NCBI GenBank assembly: GCA_036346205.1
Contig: JARFJB010001986.1
Location: forward strand, 1,145,904 to 1,209,903
DNA from: Vesta saturnalis
Taxonomy: Eukaryota > Arthropoda > Insecta > Coleoptera > Lampyridae
DNA length: 64,000 nucleotides
Direction: 5' to 3'
The position numbers were made by a program, and so were the translations under genes. Shown here one piece after another: positions 1 to 10,969 of the stretch. The notes beneath the pieces were generated by a model. It did no database searches and was not told where the DNA came from. It worked only from the letters and a program-made list of their open reading frames with translations. The stretch's first letter is position 1. Every line of letters begins with the position of its first letter.

Positions 1-15
1 AGCTATTGTCATTTA

Positions 16-150
16 CTGAGGACGATAACTGTAACTGTTACCTAAATATCTAAATTTGTAGAGAATATAAATAAAAAATGCACGATTTAATACCCAAAAC
101 ATAAGTATTATAATTATCATTTTCAATAAATGTACGTTTTATGTTAAAAT
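16..150 (+). repeat. Penelope-type tail, left-truncated, with decayed hammerhead-like fold
   Basis: CTGAGGA at 16-22 is followed by GATAAC, a short loop and GTTAC, then a decayed GAAACG and a tail reading through TAAATTTGTA to AGTATTATAATTAT. The same order of blocks recurs at 31527-31640, 41808-41908 and, on the minus strand, at 41627-41704 and 15270-15391. I assign it to Penelope-like elements because a related module sits just downstream of a GIY-YIG ORF at 15.6 kb. The catalytic 3' half (GAAACG) is mutated, so this copy should be inactive. Confidence 0.5.
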
Positions 151-321
151 ACTATTGGCCTATTCACATTCAATTCTTGTTTATATCTATAAAAAATTTA
201 TTAGGACTTCTGCAACAATATTATTTTCTATTAAGGTTTCCGCAATTACTTTTTTTTATTAAACTGTAATAGATTATCTGTTGAAGGGGTGACAAGAAAG
301 CTCCTATGCCAATTCAAAGTA

Positions 322-325
<4 letters not shown>

Positions 326-391
<66 letters not shown>
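326..391. repeat. (TA)n microsatellite
   Basis: Uninterrupted TA dinucleotide tract of about 65 bp. It is one of seven such tracts in the window. No PLE coding sequence flanks this one. Confidence 0.97.
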
Positions 392-396
<5 letters not shown>

Positions 397-1154
397 GCGC
401 TCAAGGGGTTGAATTGAATTGTAGTGTTCAGAAAGGCATTTTAGACGATAATTAGGAAAACCAGAAGGGACTGAGAAAATCCAAATCAATAAAATATACA
501 AATTAATGTCGGGATAAATAATTAATTCCACGATAACCTAAAATAAAGCCGTTGACCAGTTTTAAATAAAAGAAATTAGGTTACGACTATATGTCAGCAC
601 GTGAGCACGTGTAATAATCTTCGACATGTATCCCAAATATTTTATTTCTGTTTTCTTTTAACTTATACATTACATGAAATAGCGCGAGTACGTTAATCCT
701 TTTAAAATAAATTGTTTGTATCTCACCATATAAATCATATATTTAGCATGCGAGAAAGAAACATTCAATTCGGTGTTATTAGATACGCAACTAAAATAGT
801 TACATAATTGGGGCAATGGGTATGTTTATTAAACAATAATACAATAAATTGTTCAGAACACAATGCTTGTGAACAAAAGCAGTAATCAAATGAAGCACTT
901 TCAATGATAATTGCTGTGTAATTCTGGCGCAGAGATGTTAAAAGCGTCTTTTGTATTACAGGTTAAAGATGTAGTCTAATGCTAGAACATAAATGATCGA
1001 TTTTAATACATTGCATAATAATTTTAATAAGTAACTAGAGAACAAAAATACTTAAACGAAGTAACCAACTTTTAAATTTCAGAAGTAACTAAAAAAAATT
1101 GTTTAATGCAAAGGAATCCACCATGAGTAAAAAATATATGTTAATAGCTACTAC
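392..1154. other. AT-rich sequence with no recognisable gene
   Basis: I see no open frame with family resemblance, no RNA gene and no clear repeat here before the gypsy LTR begins. Confidence 0.6.
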
Positions 1155-1240
1155 TGTAAGAAATAAAATAATAAAAACACAATTAAGTCGAGTATGTGAC
1201 TTTTCACAATTCCGTTCGTAAACTGAACATATATAACATA

Positions 1241-2462
1241 CGAGGGGTTATTTCTACATTCCCGGACTAGGCAATTTATAATGTTAATGTAATTTTTCAT
1301 TTTATTGATTTTAAATCACATATGCCATGGTAACGTGTTTGACAATTTACAAAACAATTGCAGCATTATTAGTTCTAATATCTGCCTCAAAATAGTCAAA
1401 CTTGAATATCGAGCTGTTATAAAGTTTCTTACAAAAGAAATGTTGATTGTATACGGGGATAGTTGCCCTTCTAAGTGGACTATTTGTGAATGGTCAAAAT
1501 TGTTTAAACATGGCCGAGAATCACTATATGATAATCCCCGTCTAGGTCGGCTCGTTGACATCACCACTTCGGATGTTATTGAGAAAACCAAGTGTTTGGT
1601 GTTGGAAGATGCAAGATTAAAGAAGCGACAATTAGCGTCTTTATTAGGAGTTTCAGAAACCACAGTTTTCAGAATTTTACCCGATTACCTTGGCATGACA
1701 AAGGTTAGTGCGAGATGGGTTCCACGAATGCTTACGGCTTTTCAAACGCTTACTAGAATTGAGAAGTGTGAAGAATTTTTGGCACTTTGTGGGGACGAAC
1801 CAGATTTAATTATTAATCGACTTATCACCGGAGATGAAATTTGGGTCCATCATTTTGATCCTGAGTCGAAACAAGAGTCGATGCAGTGACATATTAGGGG
1901 TTCCAGTCCTCCCAAAAAGTTTAAAGTCACCCCTTCTGCAGGAAAAATAATGGCAACCGTTTTTTGGGATTGCCAAGGAATTTTAACGATTGATTATCTG
2001 AATAAGGGTGGTACAATCACAGGAGACTATTATGCAAGCTTAATGCATCGCCTCAGAGATGTTATTAAAGCGAAAAGACGCGGAAAACTAACGCGAAATG
2101 CTTCATCATAATGCACCAGCCCATAAGTCAAGGCTTTCAAAAGCTGTCGTTGCTAAATGTGGCTTTGTAGAAATTGATCATCCACCTTATAGTCCAGATT
2201 TAGCCCCCAGTGACAATTTTTTGTTTCCAGATCTCAAAAGAACACTAAGGGGAAGAAATTTTAGGGATGATGATGAACTTATAGCGGCTGTTGAAAGACA
2301 TTTTGCGAGCAAACTTTTTTTTTGTAATGGGTTAAAGATGTTATTGAAACGATGTAACATTTGTATTGAAAAGCAAGGGGTCTATATTGAAAAATAAATT
2401 TCTGTTGTTGTTCTAATCTACTCTTATCATGCCTAGTCCGAGAATATAAAAACGACCCCTCG
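1241..2462 (+). mobile_element. Mariner element 1, inserted in the gypsy A LTR
   Basis: The ends are inverted repeats of about 32 bp: CGAGGGGTTATTTCTACATT at the left, and at the right the reverse complement of CGAGGGGTCGTTTTTATATT. Both arms close on the block CGGACTAGGCA. The element is flanked by TA on both sides (1239-1240 and 2463-2464), the mariner target duplication. Removing 1241-2462 and one TA restores LTR sequence that matches the other LTR. Length is about 1.22 kb, normal for mariner. It is younger than the gypsy insertion. Confidence 0.95.
1305..2397 (+). pseudogene. Mariner transposase, inactive
   Basis: The frame opens on the conserved YRAVIKFL segment of the N-terminal helix-turn-helix region. 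A short deletion follows, then a second HTH (LASLLGVSETTVFRIL) and the linker motif WVPRMLT. The first catalytic Asp is in ITGDEIWVHHFDPE. A TGA at 1887-1889 replaces the expected Trp after KQESMQ. The DDE domain then continues in other frames (MATVFWDCQGILTIDY) to HHNAPAH, where the second catalytic Asp position reads His, and to SPDLAPSDNFLFPDLK with the third Asp. The stop, the frameshift and the Asp-to-His change make it inactive. The family normally cuts and pastes DNA at TA sites in the nucleus. Confidence 0.93.
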
Positions 2463-2663
2463 TACATATCTTAAATTTTTAACATCATATTACTAGCAGG
2501 CGCGCTTTTTAGTTAACAACAGTGCCTTGTTATTTCTACACTCATTACCATATATACGATTAAATAAATGGGGCAAACTGCCTGTCCTCAGGCAGCACCA
2601 CTCCATTAAGTCCATTAAGTCCGCCTCCCAAGCTATACTTAACATCACTCAAAAAAAGCTGGG

Positions 2664-3090
2664 TAGATTAGGCCCGTGTGGCGACAACCTTGTATCAAAA
2701 CTTTACGTACCTGGGCAATCATGCCGTGTCGCTACAACCACATCTATAACTGGACACTCAGATCTGTGTATACATCTCAAAAATTACGTAACTGGACAGC
2801 CATGCCCGTGTGACGACAACCAGATGTCAAAAATTACATAACTGGACAGCCATGTCCGCGTGGCGACAACCACATCTCAAATACTACATAACTTGACAGC
2901 CATGTCCGTGTGGCGACAACCACATTTCAAACATTACATAACTGGACAGCCTTGTCCGTGTGGCCATAACCACATCTCAAACATTACATAACTGGACAGC
3001 CGTGGCCGTGTGGCGACTACCACATCTCAATAATTACATAACTGGACAACCATGTGCGTGTGGCGACAATCACATCAAACTATGCTACAT
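2664..3090. repeat. Minisatellite of about 50 bp, about 8 units, inside gypsy A
   Basis: Units carry the blocks ACATAACTGGACAGCCATG, TCCGTGTGGCGACAACCACA and TCTCAAA. The later units are well conserved and the first two are diverged. The array lies between the integrase end and the 3' LTR, that is, in the 3' untranslated part of the retrotransposon. Confidence 0.93.
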
Positions 3091-3198
3091 TGGATAGCAC
3101 TGTGTGATCACATTGATGGCCACTACTATTTACACCTGGAACGAAGACCAGGGCCGTAACTTCTCTACTGCTATTACAGTTCGTGCCTTGTGATGCCC

Positions 3199-4357
3199 CT
3201 AACGTAAATCTTCTACCAAGTAACTATCATTAAACATGACAGACACCACCTTGAACGGGCCTCTATGCTCAGGTAAAATCTTTTTACTTGATCCAGCATT
3301 TGTCGAGCTAGTGACCAGCGTTAGCACCAGATTACCCTTACTATACTTATCAGCCTCCCTGCGATCTTTGTCATAATACTCCTTCTGGCGAGCTAGATCT
3401 GCCGTGATATACCTCTTCATTCAAGTCAAGGCTTACAGCCTCGTTTCAACTTCTACTGACAAGGTTGCTTGTGACATAGGTCCTGCTTGGTACCCAATCA
3501 AAGCTTCGGACACTGTCTAGTTGATACCTTTATTAAAATCAGTATTTATTGCGCTTTGAACTACTTTCACATCCGTGTCCCACTGTAGACTTTTGGCATC
3601 AGTACCAAGGGTAGCTAACGCATTAAAAATCGTTCGGTTATACCTTTCGCACTGTTCGTTTGCGCCTGGGGTAGAAAATAGCGTTAATCATATGTGTGAT
3701 GTATGTTTCACAAAACAGTTTAAACAAATGTGCAATAAAAGCACTTCCTCGATCGCTTATTATATGCGTCGGCACTCCCAACAAACACATGATCTATTGC
3801 AGCACTATCAAATAACGGTTGAGTCTTTTGCGACTTCGTAAAGGCGTCCACTATGACGAACAAAAATCTATTCCCTCGGGCACTGGTCTCGAAGGGTCTC
3901 ATATGGTCTACATGGACAGTATGGAAAGGTACGTCCACTTTTTCAATGGGACACAGATTCCGTCGCTTCTTACCACAACACTTCTTGTAATATGAGCAAT
4001 TTAAACACGCTCGAACGTATTTCGTTACAAAGCGTCGCATTTTTGCAAATCAATAATACCTCTGCATCTTCTTTACCGTGCTTTCAACACCAGCATGACC
4101 TGCTTGATCATGACACAGTCGGCACACTTACCATCTTACATTTATGGGAACCAGCCAGACACTCTTACCGTTTTTTAACCTCCTATAGACTCATATTCAT
4201 CAAAATGCCTTTTTGTCTCTCTCGTTTTCTCTTCACTGCTCAAAATCGACCTAATTCGAGCAAACTGTTCGTCTTGCAGCTGAGCTGGCAATATCCAATC
4301 GCCTTCAGTCAAGTCGGCTTGGTTAATCTCCGGTAGGCCGACCGATTGTCGACTCAT
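3199..4357 (-). pseudogene. Gypsy A integrase
   Basis: Read on the minus strand from 4357 the pieces are: the linker region after RNase H (MSRQSVGLPEI), a zinc-binding HHCC module with HDQAGHAG followed by CLNCSYYKK, and the catalytic core with HVDHMRPF and FLFVIVDAFTK (first Asp). A second-Asp motif HIISDRGSAF is visible in another frame near 3740-3770. PGANEQCERYNRTI carries the Glu near 3650-3680. The C-terminal domain ends in HRGPFKVVSV, a GPY/F motif, at 3199-3420. Core residues survive, but stops and frameshifts separate the pieces. The family joins retrotransposon cDNA to chromosomal DNA. Confidence 0.9.
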
Positions 4358-4360
4358 GTA

Positions 4361-5472
4361 TCAACATACGCGATACACAATTTCAAAATTAAAGTCTTGT
4401 ACTTCGAGCCACCATCTCACCGGTGGAGGTATCAAGTCTCTTTTTGGGAATGCCGTTCTTAAAGCATTGCAATCAGTTACCACTCGAAATTTTAATCCAA
4501 CCGAGTATACTCTAAAATACCGCGAAGCGTAAACAACAGCCATTATCTCCAACTCATAGGAATGATAATTGCACCAAATCCCGGTGAACTGGCATTTGTA
4601 TGTAATTCAGAGTCTAATTCTGTGTCAAAAACCGACAACACTGGTTTCGTTGTCAACATCGTTTTGACAGATTCAAAGGTACCTTGTTGCTGCTGTCCTC
4701 AGATCCATAGTACACTTTCACGCAATGAACGGGTTATCGGTACCACCATTTTGGTATAATTTTTTAAAAGACGGCGGAAATACCTCGATAACCCTAGGGA
4801 TTGTCGTACCTCCTTCACTGTCTGGGGCTCTTTCATATCTAAAACGGCTTGCTCTTTTCGAGCATCTGGTTTTATTCCTTTAACTGTGATTTCCCTACCT
4901 AAATAGTATATATTTTGTTGAAAGAGGCATTTATCTAACTTCAACGTTAAATGGTTCTTACGCAAAGCTTCTAGCACCTGACGCAATCGGTCCAGTCCGT
5001 CCCTAGGATTTGGGCACGGTATGATCACATTATTAATATACGGAAAAGCGATATAGTTTTTCAAAGACCCCAAAACGTTGTTCATGAGCCTCTGAAAAAC
5101 CACTGGCGAATTTGAAAGGCCAAATAGCATTCTTAGAAACTCCACATGATCAATAGATGTGATAAAATCGAAGGTTATAAAACATTGATGACCCCCTAAC
5201 TTGTCTAATTGCTCCTCAATCAGCGGTAGCAGCTACTTGTCAACATAGATTCCATAATCGTCAGTCTTCTTCTTCACCAAAAGAACCGGACTTGTATACG
5301 GCGGCTTAGATGGTCGAACTATACCATTAGCTAATAGCTCATCGATTATACCACGTAAAATCGCTTTCTCTTTCAGCGGCATTCGGTATGGTCTATACGC
5401 GATTGGTTCTTCTGAATGGTTAATTTGGTCGCAGTGGTCTTGGCTAAGTCCAACATCGGATAGGAAATGCAA
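4361..5472 (-). pseudogene. Gypsy A reverse transcriptase and RNase H
   Basis: The RT begins near 5472 with ELLANGIVRPSKPPYTSPVL and LVKKK, the usual Ty3/gypsy finger region. After a break it resumes at 5145 with FGLSNSPVVFQRLMN. The catalytic motif reads YINN at about 5029-5037 where the family has YxDD, so both metal-binding Asp are Asn (GA to AA type changes). The thumb (KCLFQQNIYYLGREI and GLSRYFRRLLKNY) follows. RNase H remains as VVTDCNALR and WWLEVQDFNFEIVYR at 4361-4552. It is a dead copy; the stops and the double Asp loss agree. Confidence 0.92.
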
Positions 5473-5607
5473 TCTCGGTATGCACTCAACAATACGTTAC
5501 ACTGTTCTTTTAGATCCGAGTCTACATTGCCAAACACAGAATGCGCCTGAGTTTTCCTACCGCACATACATTCGTGTTTTTCAGTCGTGGCGGGAACTGG
5601 AATTCAG

Positions 5608-5910
5608 CTAGCTGACGTACAATACCTTTATTCCCACTTTCATGAATATTACATTGGGCGAGTTCAAGAAATCGCCACCCAGTATACAGTCTTGCACCAA
5701 TTTGTCATCTCTCATCACGATTAAAGTGACCATAGCGGTAGCTTCATCTAATTGAACCAAAGTTCCAACGCTTCCAACAGCGGCGACCAAGTTTACGTTA
5801 AAGCTGCGTAGTATTTTATTTTAATCAGGTTGATACTGCAAACCCATTTTTTCAAAGTGAATTCTCTAATTAAGCTTGTCGTACTACCCGTATCGATCAA
5901 ACAGTTCGCT
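5608..5910 (-). pseudogene. Gypsy A aspartic protease
   Basis: LIDTGSTTSLI is readable on the minus strand at about 5870-5905; DTGS is the catalytic signature of retropepsins. The C-terminal flap and ILG motif (CILGGDFLN) lie in an ORF at 5608-5790. In life it processes the Gag-Pol polyprotein. The two parts are in different frames or separated by stops. Confidence 0.85.
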
Positions 5911-5919
5911 TTTCTATGA

Positions 5920-6857
5920 TTAATAATGGCCTACTTTAGATAATACTTTTTCTAGACCGCTATGCTGGTTGGTACTTTTAGTACTCTTATAAGGGCATTT
6001 ATTCTGAATACGGCCCAATCGCTTGCAATTAAAGCATTCTACACGAGGCTTGGGGGACTCACTCGCGAAGTGGAGTTCTTTAGAGTTAAAACAACTGATA
6101 TTACGCTTAAATATCCCGCTTCCAGCAGGGCGATTGGGTACTACGCTTGTAGGATGTTTCTTAAGTCTCACCAAGGTTTGACCACCAGCCGTCACATCCC
6201 AACGTACCCAAGAAAGCATACAATTCATTGGTCTTTTGGAAATTGGATGATCTAGCTGACCTAGCAATATTCTCATTCAGTATTCCACCAATTACAGCCT
6301 CAACAAGGTATGGTTCAGGTATGTGCACATTGAGCAACTTCAATTTAGATAATTTATCAAAACCAGTACTCACCCAAATCATGTCCAGGAGCAGCCTGAT
6401 AATTCGCCGCATCGAGCATCAACTTAGAGAACTGAAGTGCTTTACCAAATTGCTTAGTCAAATCCTCTCTGAGATACTGCCATTCCACATTTAAATATTG
6501 TTGGTTATCATGCCAGCGTCTGGCCATTCCACGAGGTCGATTCGCAACAATCTTTGCTACCACTTTATCGGGCCACTGATAAGTACCTGCGACATCGTCT
6601 ACTCGCGATACCCACACATCAATAGACAAATCATTGTTTTGGGGTTCAAATGTAGGCACGATCGTTTCGTCACAACTGGGCCCACCGAATTTTGATACAC
6701 TGTTTTGTATTTTCGCTGGGCGCTTTTTTAAACTTTTCACCTGACGCCGCGCATCACCAGAAGACGTGGAACTTGACGGACTCGATGATGAACTACACCG
6801 ACGCTTTTTCTTTTTACCTACACGGTTCGTTTTCAAGAGCGACCCATAATTACACAA
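5920..6857 (-). pseudogene. Gypsy A gag (capsid and zinc knuckle)
   Basis: The N-terminal part is basic and Ser-rich (KKKKRRCSSSSSPSSS). It is followed by a Ty3-type capsid segment with WPDKVVAKIVANRPRG and WQYLREDLTKQF, then a frame change and EPYLVEAVIGGIL. The nucleocapsid end has CFNCKRLGRIQNKC, a CCHC knuckle in which the His position is Arg. No in-frame ATG is visible at the start, so the true start is lost or upstream. At least two frameshifts separate 6857-6357, 6412-6161 and 6276-5920. Confidence 0.88.
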
Positions 6858-6953
6858 ATATGTACGTACTAGATATCAACGCAATCGGGTCATTAATGCA
6901 CGCTAAGAACGTTAAGTTTAATTAAAGGTACTTATGTAATCCCACTTCTGATT

Positions 6954-7256
6954 TGTAAGAAATAAAATAATAAAAACACAATGAACAACACTTTTTATTC
7001 AAAATTTATTAACCACCAATTAATATGTATTGCATGCATCGCGTATATTAACCAACTGATTTCCTTATTAATCTTTTCCCTAATTAAGCAAAGTCGTGTA
7101 CGTGACTTTTCACAGTTCCGTTCGTAAACTAAGCATATTTAACATACATATCTTAAATCTAATATCATATTACTAGCAGGCGAGCTTTTATGTTAACAAC
7201 AGTGCGCTTGTTATTTCTACACTCATGACCTTATATACGATTAAATAAGTGGGGAA
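6954..7256 (-). repeat. 5' LTR of gypsy A
   Basis: Longer of the two LTR copies. It contains an extra segment at about 6985-7090 that is missing from the 3' copy. The edges are set by where similarity to 1155-2577 stops. I could not identify a convincing primer-binding site in the sequence next to it. Confidence 0.85.
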
Positions 7257-7296
7257 ATAGCCCTATAATTACTTTGTTCAAATTTCCTTTCTGTAG

Positions 7297-7511
7297 GTGC
7301 ATTTTAATTTAACCGTTTTAATAACAGTAATCGTTGAATTGGATTTTTTACGCAATTATTGCGAAATACATAGACTGAACGTTGAAAAGTCGATATATTC
7401 ACCACAATCGCAAATGTTATGTAGAAAAACAGCTGTGAATAATTTTGGGTTACATATTATTGGCCGCAATGGGAACTTACTGTTGGATCCTTCAACATTT
7501 ATAATTAACGG
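7297..7511 (+). other. Candidate internal exon, unidentified
   Basis: A pyrimidine-rich stretch ending in CTGTAG (7291-7296) precedes an open frame of 71 codons, which ends at G|GTGAGT (intron from 7512). Both signals match strong splice sites. The peptide (VHFNLTVLITVIVELDF, RNYCEIHRLNVEKSIYS, GRNGNLLLDPSTFIING) matches nothing I recognise. I could not find a flanking exon in frame. It lies only 40 bp outside the gypsy LTR, so it could be host sequence or the edge of another element. Confidence 0.3.
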
Positions 7512-8124
7512 GTGAGTTTGTCAAAATCCAAAATCAATATTATTAACTTTGTATAAAATTATGATCATACGGCGCCTGCTATGCACACTGTAACGCTACC
7601 GCTTAGGTACTGGATAAGTTGTGTCTCTCTGTACGTGACCAAACTTGACGTACTGGTACCGTAGGTACTAAAGCGTTCAAGTAGCACGATTCCTTATATT
7701 CACGTTCTTCTGCCTAAATTTGATGTCCGTAAAAATCTGTTTCTTTCGTATTTATGATAAGAAGTGAAGGTGTGATTAACTGCTATGACCGATCGCATAA
7801 CTGACTTTTATTCTACTTGCTCCAAATTCGTTGAACTTCAAATCATATTTTTTTAGTGGGGATTCTTAACTTTTATACAATAAGAGCTATCATTCAATCA
7901 GAAATTCTGAAATTTTGATTGATTGATTAGTGATTAGGTACGACAATCTATTTCACTAAAATATTTTTTGATGACATAGCTTCTGCTTATAGCGGAAGTT
8001 AAAGTTTAATTATGCATACGTAGATTTAAATCGTTCCTGGTTCCTGGTTAATTGTAGTTTCTCAATCTAAATCGTAAGTACCTAGATCAATTATCACCAT
8101 TTATGTAAAAAGGAAATACGGGAC

Positions 8125-8244
8125 ATGGACGCATCACCCGAAGAGTCTGAGGAGTACCAAATACTCCCCAGTAAGGGGAAGGAGAAGGAAAAATTTCTTT
8201 TAAATAAGATAAAAAATTATGGCAAATGCAGTGGTTGTTTATAG
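8125..8244 (+). CDS. Small ORF of 39 codons, unidentified
   Basis: ATG at 8125, stop TAG at 8242. The peptide starts MDASPEESEEYQILPSKGKE and ends GKCSGCL, acidic then lysine-rich. It has no recognised domain and may be chance or a first exon. The rest of 7512-8790 shows nothing I can identify. Confidence 0.15.
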   Translation: MDASPEESEEYQILPSKGKEKEKFLLNKIKNYGKCSGCL

Positions 8245-8759
8245 TATTTAGGCAATAGTGCCACAAAAAATCTATGTAATTCTGTATTTTACTTCGATTT
8301 TTAAAAGTACATTTTTAATAAAATGGCAAGCGAAACGTTACTCATTATATCAGTATATTTCCCCATTGAATACACTATTCGTAAAATATCTGGGCGATCT
8401 TCGAAATACTTAAAAAATTCAAGGCAATTCATTTCCAAATTATGTTTTGTCATTAAAAGTCCTTTTAACTGGGCATGCCGTATACTGGCCATGTTAAATT
8501 CAACATATTTAAGAACACAGTGCTCCTAAACAATATAAGGTAGAGACTTACTTTTTTTTTAGTTTGAAGGGCACACTATTGTTAACAAAATATAAGAAAG
8601 TTTTTAAAAATAATTATTTTAAATGTGATTTCAATTTTTTTTAATGTCTAAAATTTTCCAATTTTTTTTGGTTGAATCATTTTGTAATTTATTTAAAAAT
8701 AAAAATAAAAAAAAAACCTTCTGTTCATAATGTTCAACTGTTTGATCCCTAACTTTTCC

Positions 8760-9740
8760 AGTAATCTACATTTAACTATGTTCCCATTATTAAAAGTGGT
8801 CATGTCTTCATACACCCCTACCTCAATGGTATTTCTCATTACAAAGTGAGATTTCGGGATTCTGTTCCACATTACACTGTTTACAGATTCACATGAGTTT
8901 TGACCATGAAGACATTTTTTCAGACAGATCTTTGAAGGTGGACTTTATTTCTTGCATTACTATGCTGGGAAAGTGAATATATACGGTATGGTCATATGGT
9001 TCTTTAGCCTTATTGAACGTTTCTCCACGTATCGGAACCTTCTGGGGAAAGTTCTGTGCATTGGGTTTTCAGTGGAAAAGGAGGGGTGAAAATATTCTTC
9101 TCTTGTAAGTCGCCCACAGCCAACGATTGTTTTGCCATTGGCCAGTTTTGGGTTTGCCAATTTGTTTTTTAGAGTCATAAGACGTGCTCCTATTCTCTTT
9201 TGCACGTGCCCCACACACTCTAACTTTTCTGTTACAAAATTGGGCCATAGGGTTGTGCTGCGATAATATAGGAGGTGCTGCCCCCGACTCCTAGAAAATG
9301 TTTGTATCTTACGCCTTAGGAAGCTTCCGACGCCCGGAACATGTCTACAATGCCCTGAACTTCCATTCCACCACTTGTACCTGAGTATTTACAACACATC
9401 CAGTCTCATTTTCCTTTTGTAATCTTTTGTTTGCATCTCCAAAGCTTTAAAATACCCTAGTATCTGCAAATTGTCCGGTATTGGCAGCGATTGCAGTGAC
9501 AACTCCGTTCAGGCCCATCAAAATGTTTGTTATGTCCTTTTTGTTTCAGTTTCTTTCACACGTTCTGTCAAAGCATTCATATTTGGCAGCAGAGCTTAGT
9601 AGGGAAGTGTATAGCTTGAAATCAAGCATATTCATTATGCCGCAAAATGTTTGTGCTGCGGTTTCGCCCTTACAATGTCTGCAGTGACACTACTGCGATC
9701 CTCGCTTTTGTAGCTCAAAATTGACCATGCCAAGCACCAC
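8760..9740 (-). pseudogene. Mutator-like transposase relic (PF20700 type)
   Basis: On the minus strand the pieces run in family order: GETAAQTFCGIMNM near 9610-9650, then DITNILMGLNGVVTA and IAANTGQFA at about 9466-9540, then GHVQKRIGARLMTLKNKL and GCGRLTREEYF at 9090-9214, and finally CLHGQNSCESVNSVMWNRIP and GVYEDMTTFNNGN at about 8790-8920. These are the recurring blocks of the Mutator-like transposases found in many insect genomes. Several stops and frameshifts divide them, so no function remains. I saw no terminal repeats. Confidence 0.82.
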
Positions 9741-10179
9741 AAAAATGTTAATAACTAATATTGTTTGTTATAAAATTATAACCATAGTGTTAAAATAACC
9801 ACAAAGGTTTGTAGAATTAAAAAATGCAAAAGTATAAAAATTTATTTTTTATCCTGTATGTGTTCTCAGTCCCCTTAAGGTTCTTACAGAAAGACTAGTT
9901 TCTTCGCTGGATCACATTTTATTCATATTAGAAATAATTCCTTCCGTTGCACATGCACATTTCAACAATTTTAATATGTTGTTGGGTAGTATATCTTCAC
10001 CCTTGAAGTGGTTAAAAAGCGCGACCCATTGTTTGTCAATAGAAGCAGAATTTCTCTCCACTCTTTTATTTTTTTACTGGTTGCAGGTATATTTTTAATG
10101 CACAAAATTTTATCAAAAATATATGAATATCAGGGTGTAGTTGAAAAGAGTTAATGAGTTTCCAACATCTGATCACATA

Positions 10180-10960
10180 TGTCCTTTTTTTAGCAATATC
10201 CGAGAAAACGCTTGCGAATCTTCAAAGTATTGAGTCCATTTATCCAAATAGGCTATACAATTAGTATAAAACATCGTCACTGACGATAAATTGAGTTACG
10301 ACTAGTTGTTCTCCATTTACCAAAGCTACTAGTATAATGGCAACTTCCGTTCTGTTAATTGTTGCTTTAAATTTGATAGAGCCTTGTATGCCTCCAGAAT
10401 TGCAGCACGAATTTATGAAATGGAGAAGCTTGAGAGTAAATAAAACATACTCAAAGTCACTCAAACAAATTGTTTTTAAAACTATTAAGAATCAATGTGG
10501 GACATTTTTCGTGAAAGTTTGATGGTTTGAACATTTCTAGTATTCTTTCTATCGAAGATAACAGCTAACCATCTGGTTTTACTGTTTCCCAACAGATCTT
10601 GGCATTTAACATTAACAAACCGACTAAATTCTATTAATTGTTCAACCCGAACAGTATAAATGTAGAAATAGTCATAGCTTTTCACAATAATGGTTTCGAT
10701 GTCAATAGATAAGCAGTCTGCTGATGTTTGGATACAGGTATGAAGAGTATGACCAGCACCGTTAACCCCAACTAAAGGTCCTGTAAATAACTGCTGAACT
10801 TTATGAAAGACGTTATTTTGCTTCTTTGAAATTGCAATTTGTGTTGTTACTTCAGTAATCAATTGCAACTTAAAATAAATACCTCGCAAGAACTTTAGAC
10901 CAACGCATGTCAACTTCTACTACACAATTGATGTTATGCTTGACCGCCCTCAATAACCCT
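10180..10960 (-). pseudogene. hAT-like transposase relic
   Basis: The minus-strand frame 10913-10485 reads GPLVGVNGAGHTLHTCIQTS, then SIDIETIIVKSYDYFYIYTV and RVEQLIEFSRF, then LLGNSKTRWLAV. This is the central block of a hAT-like family common in insects and other invertebrates (typical forms: GCGAHIVHNAIQ, KTRWLAL). A downstream piece, AYLDKWTQYFEDSQAFS, is readable near 10190-10260. The frame is broken between them. The N-terminal BED finger and the terminal repeats were not found. Confidence 0.75.
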
Positions 10961-10969
10961 CGCTTTGTC

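Larger units (their letters stand above)
1155..2577 (-). repeat. 3' LTR of gypsy A, interrupted by a mariner
   Basis: The blocks TGTAAGAAATAAAATAATAA, GTGACTTTTCACA and TCCGTTCGTAAACT (1155-1240), then CATATCTTAAAT, ATCATATTACTAGCAGGCG and TTATTTCTACACTCAT (2465-2577), match 6954-7256 in the same order. The copy lacks about 105 bp that the 5' LTR carries after ACACAAT. The outer limits are approximate. Confidence 0.85.
1155..7256 (-). mobile_element. Ty3/gypsy LTR retrotransposon A, decayed, minus strand
   Basis: Two related LTR copies bracket the element: 6954-7256 is the 5' LTR in element orientation, and 1155-1240 plus 2463-2577 is the 3' LTR, split by a mariner. Between them, read on the minus strand, come gag, protease (DTGS), reverse transcriptase, RNase H and integrase, which is the canonical Ty3/gypsy order. 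Every domain is broken by stops or frameshifts. The RT catalytic pair is mutated and the gag zinc knuckle lacks its histidine. The sequence AATAGC lies just outside both LTRs, but I could not fix a target duplication. No env-like frame was seen. Confidence 0.9.

Noticed and set aside
2581..3100. Regular repeat array as a CRISPR array
   Set aside because: Units are contiguous 50-bp minisatellite repeats without unique spacers, in a eukaryotic retrotransposon.
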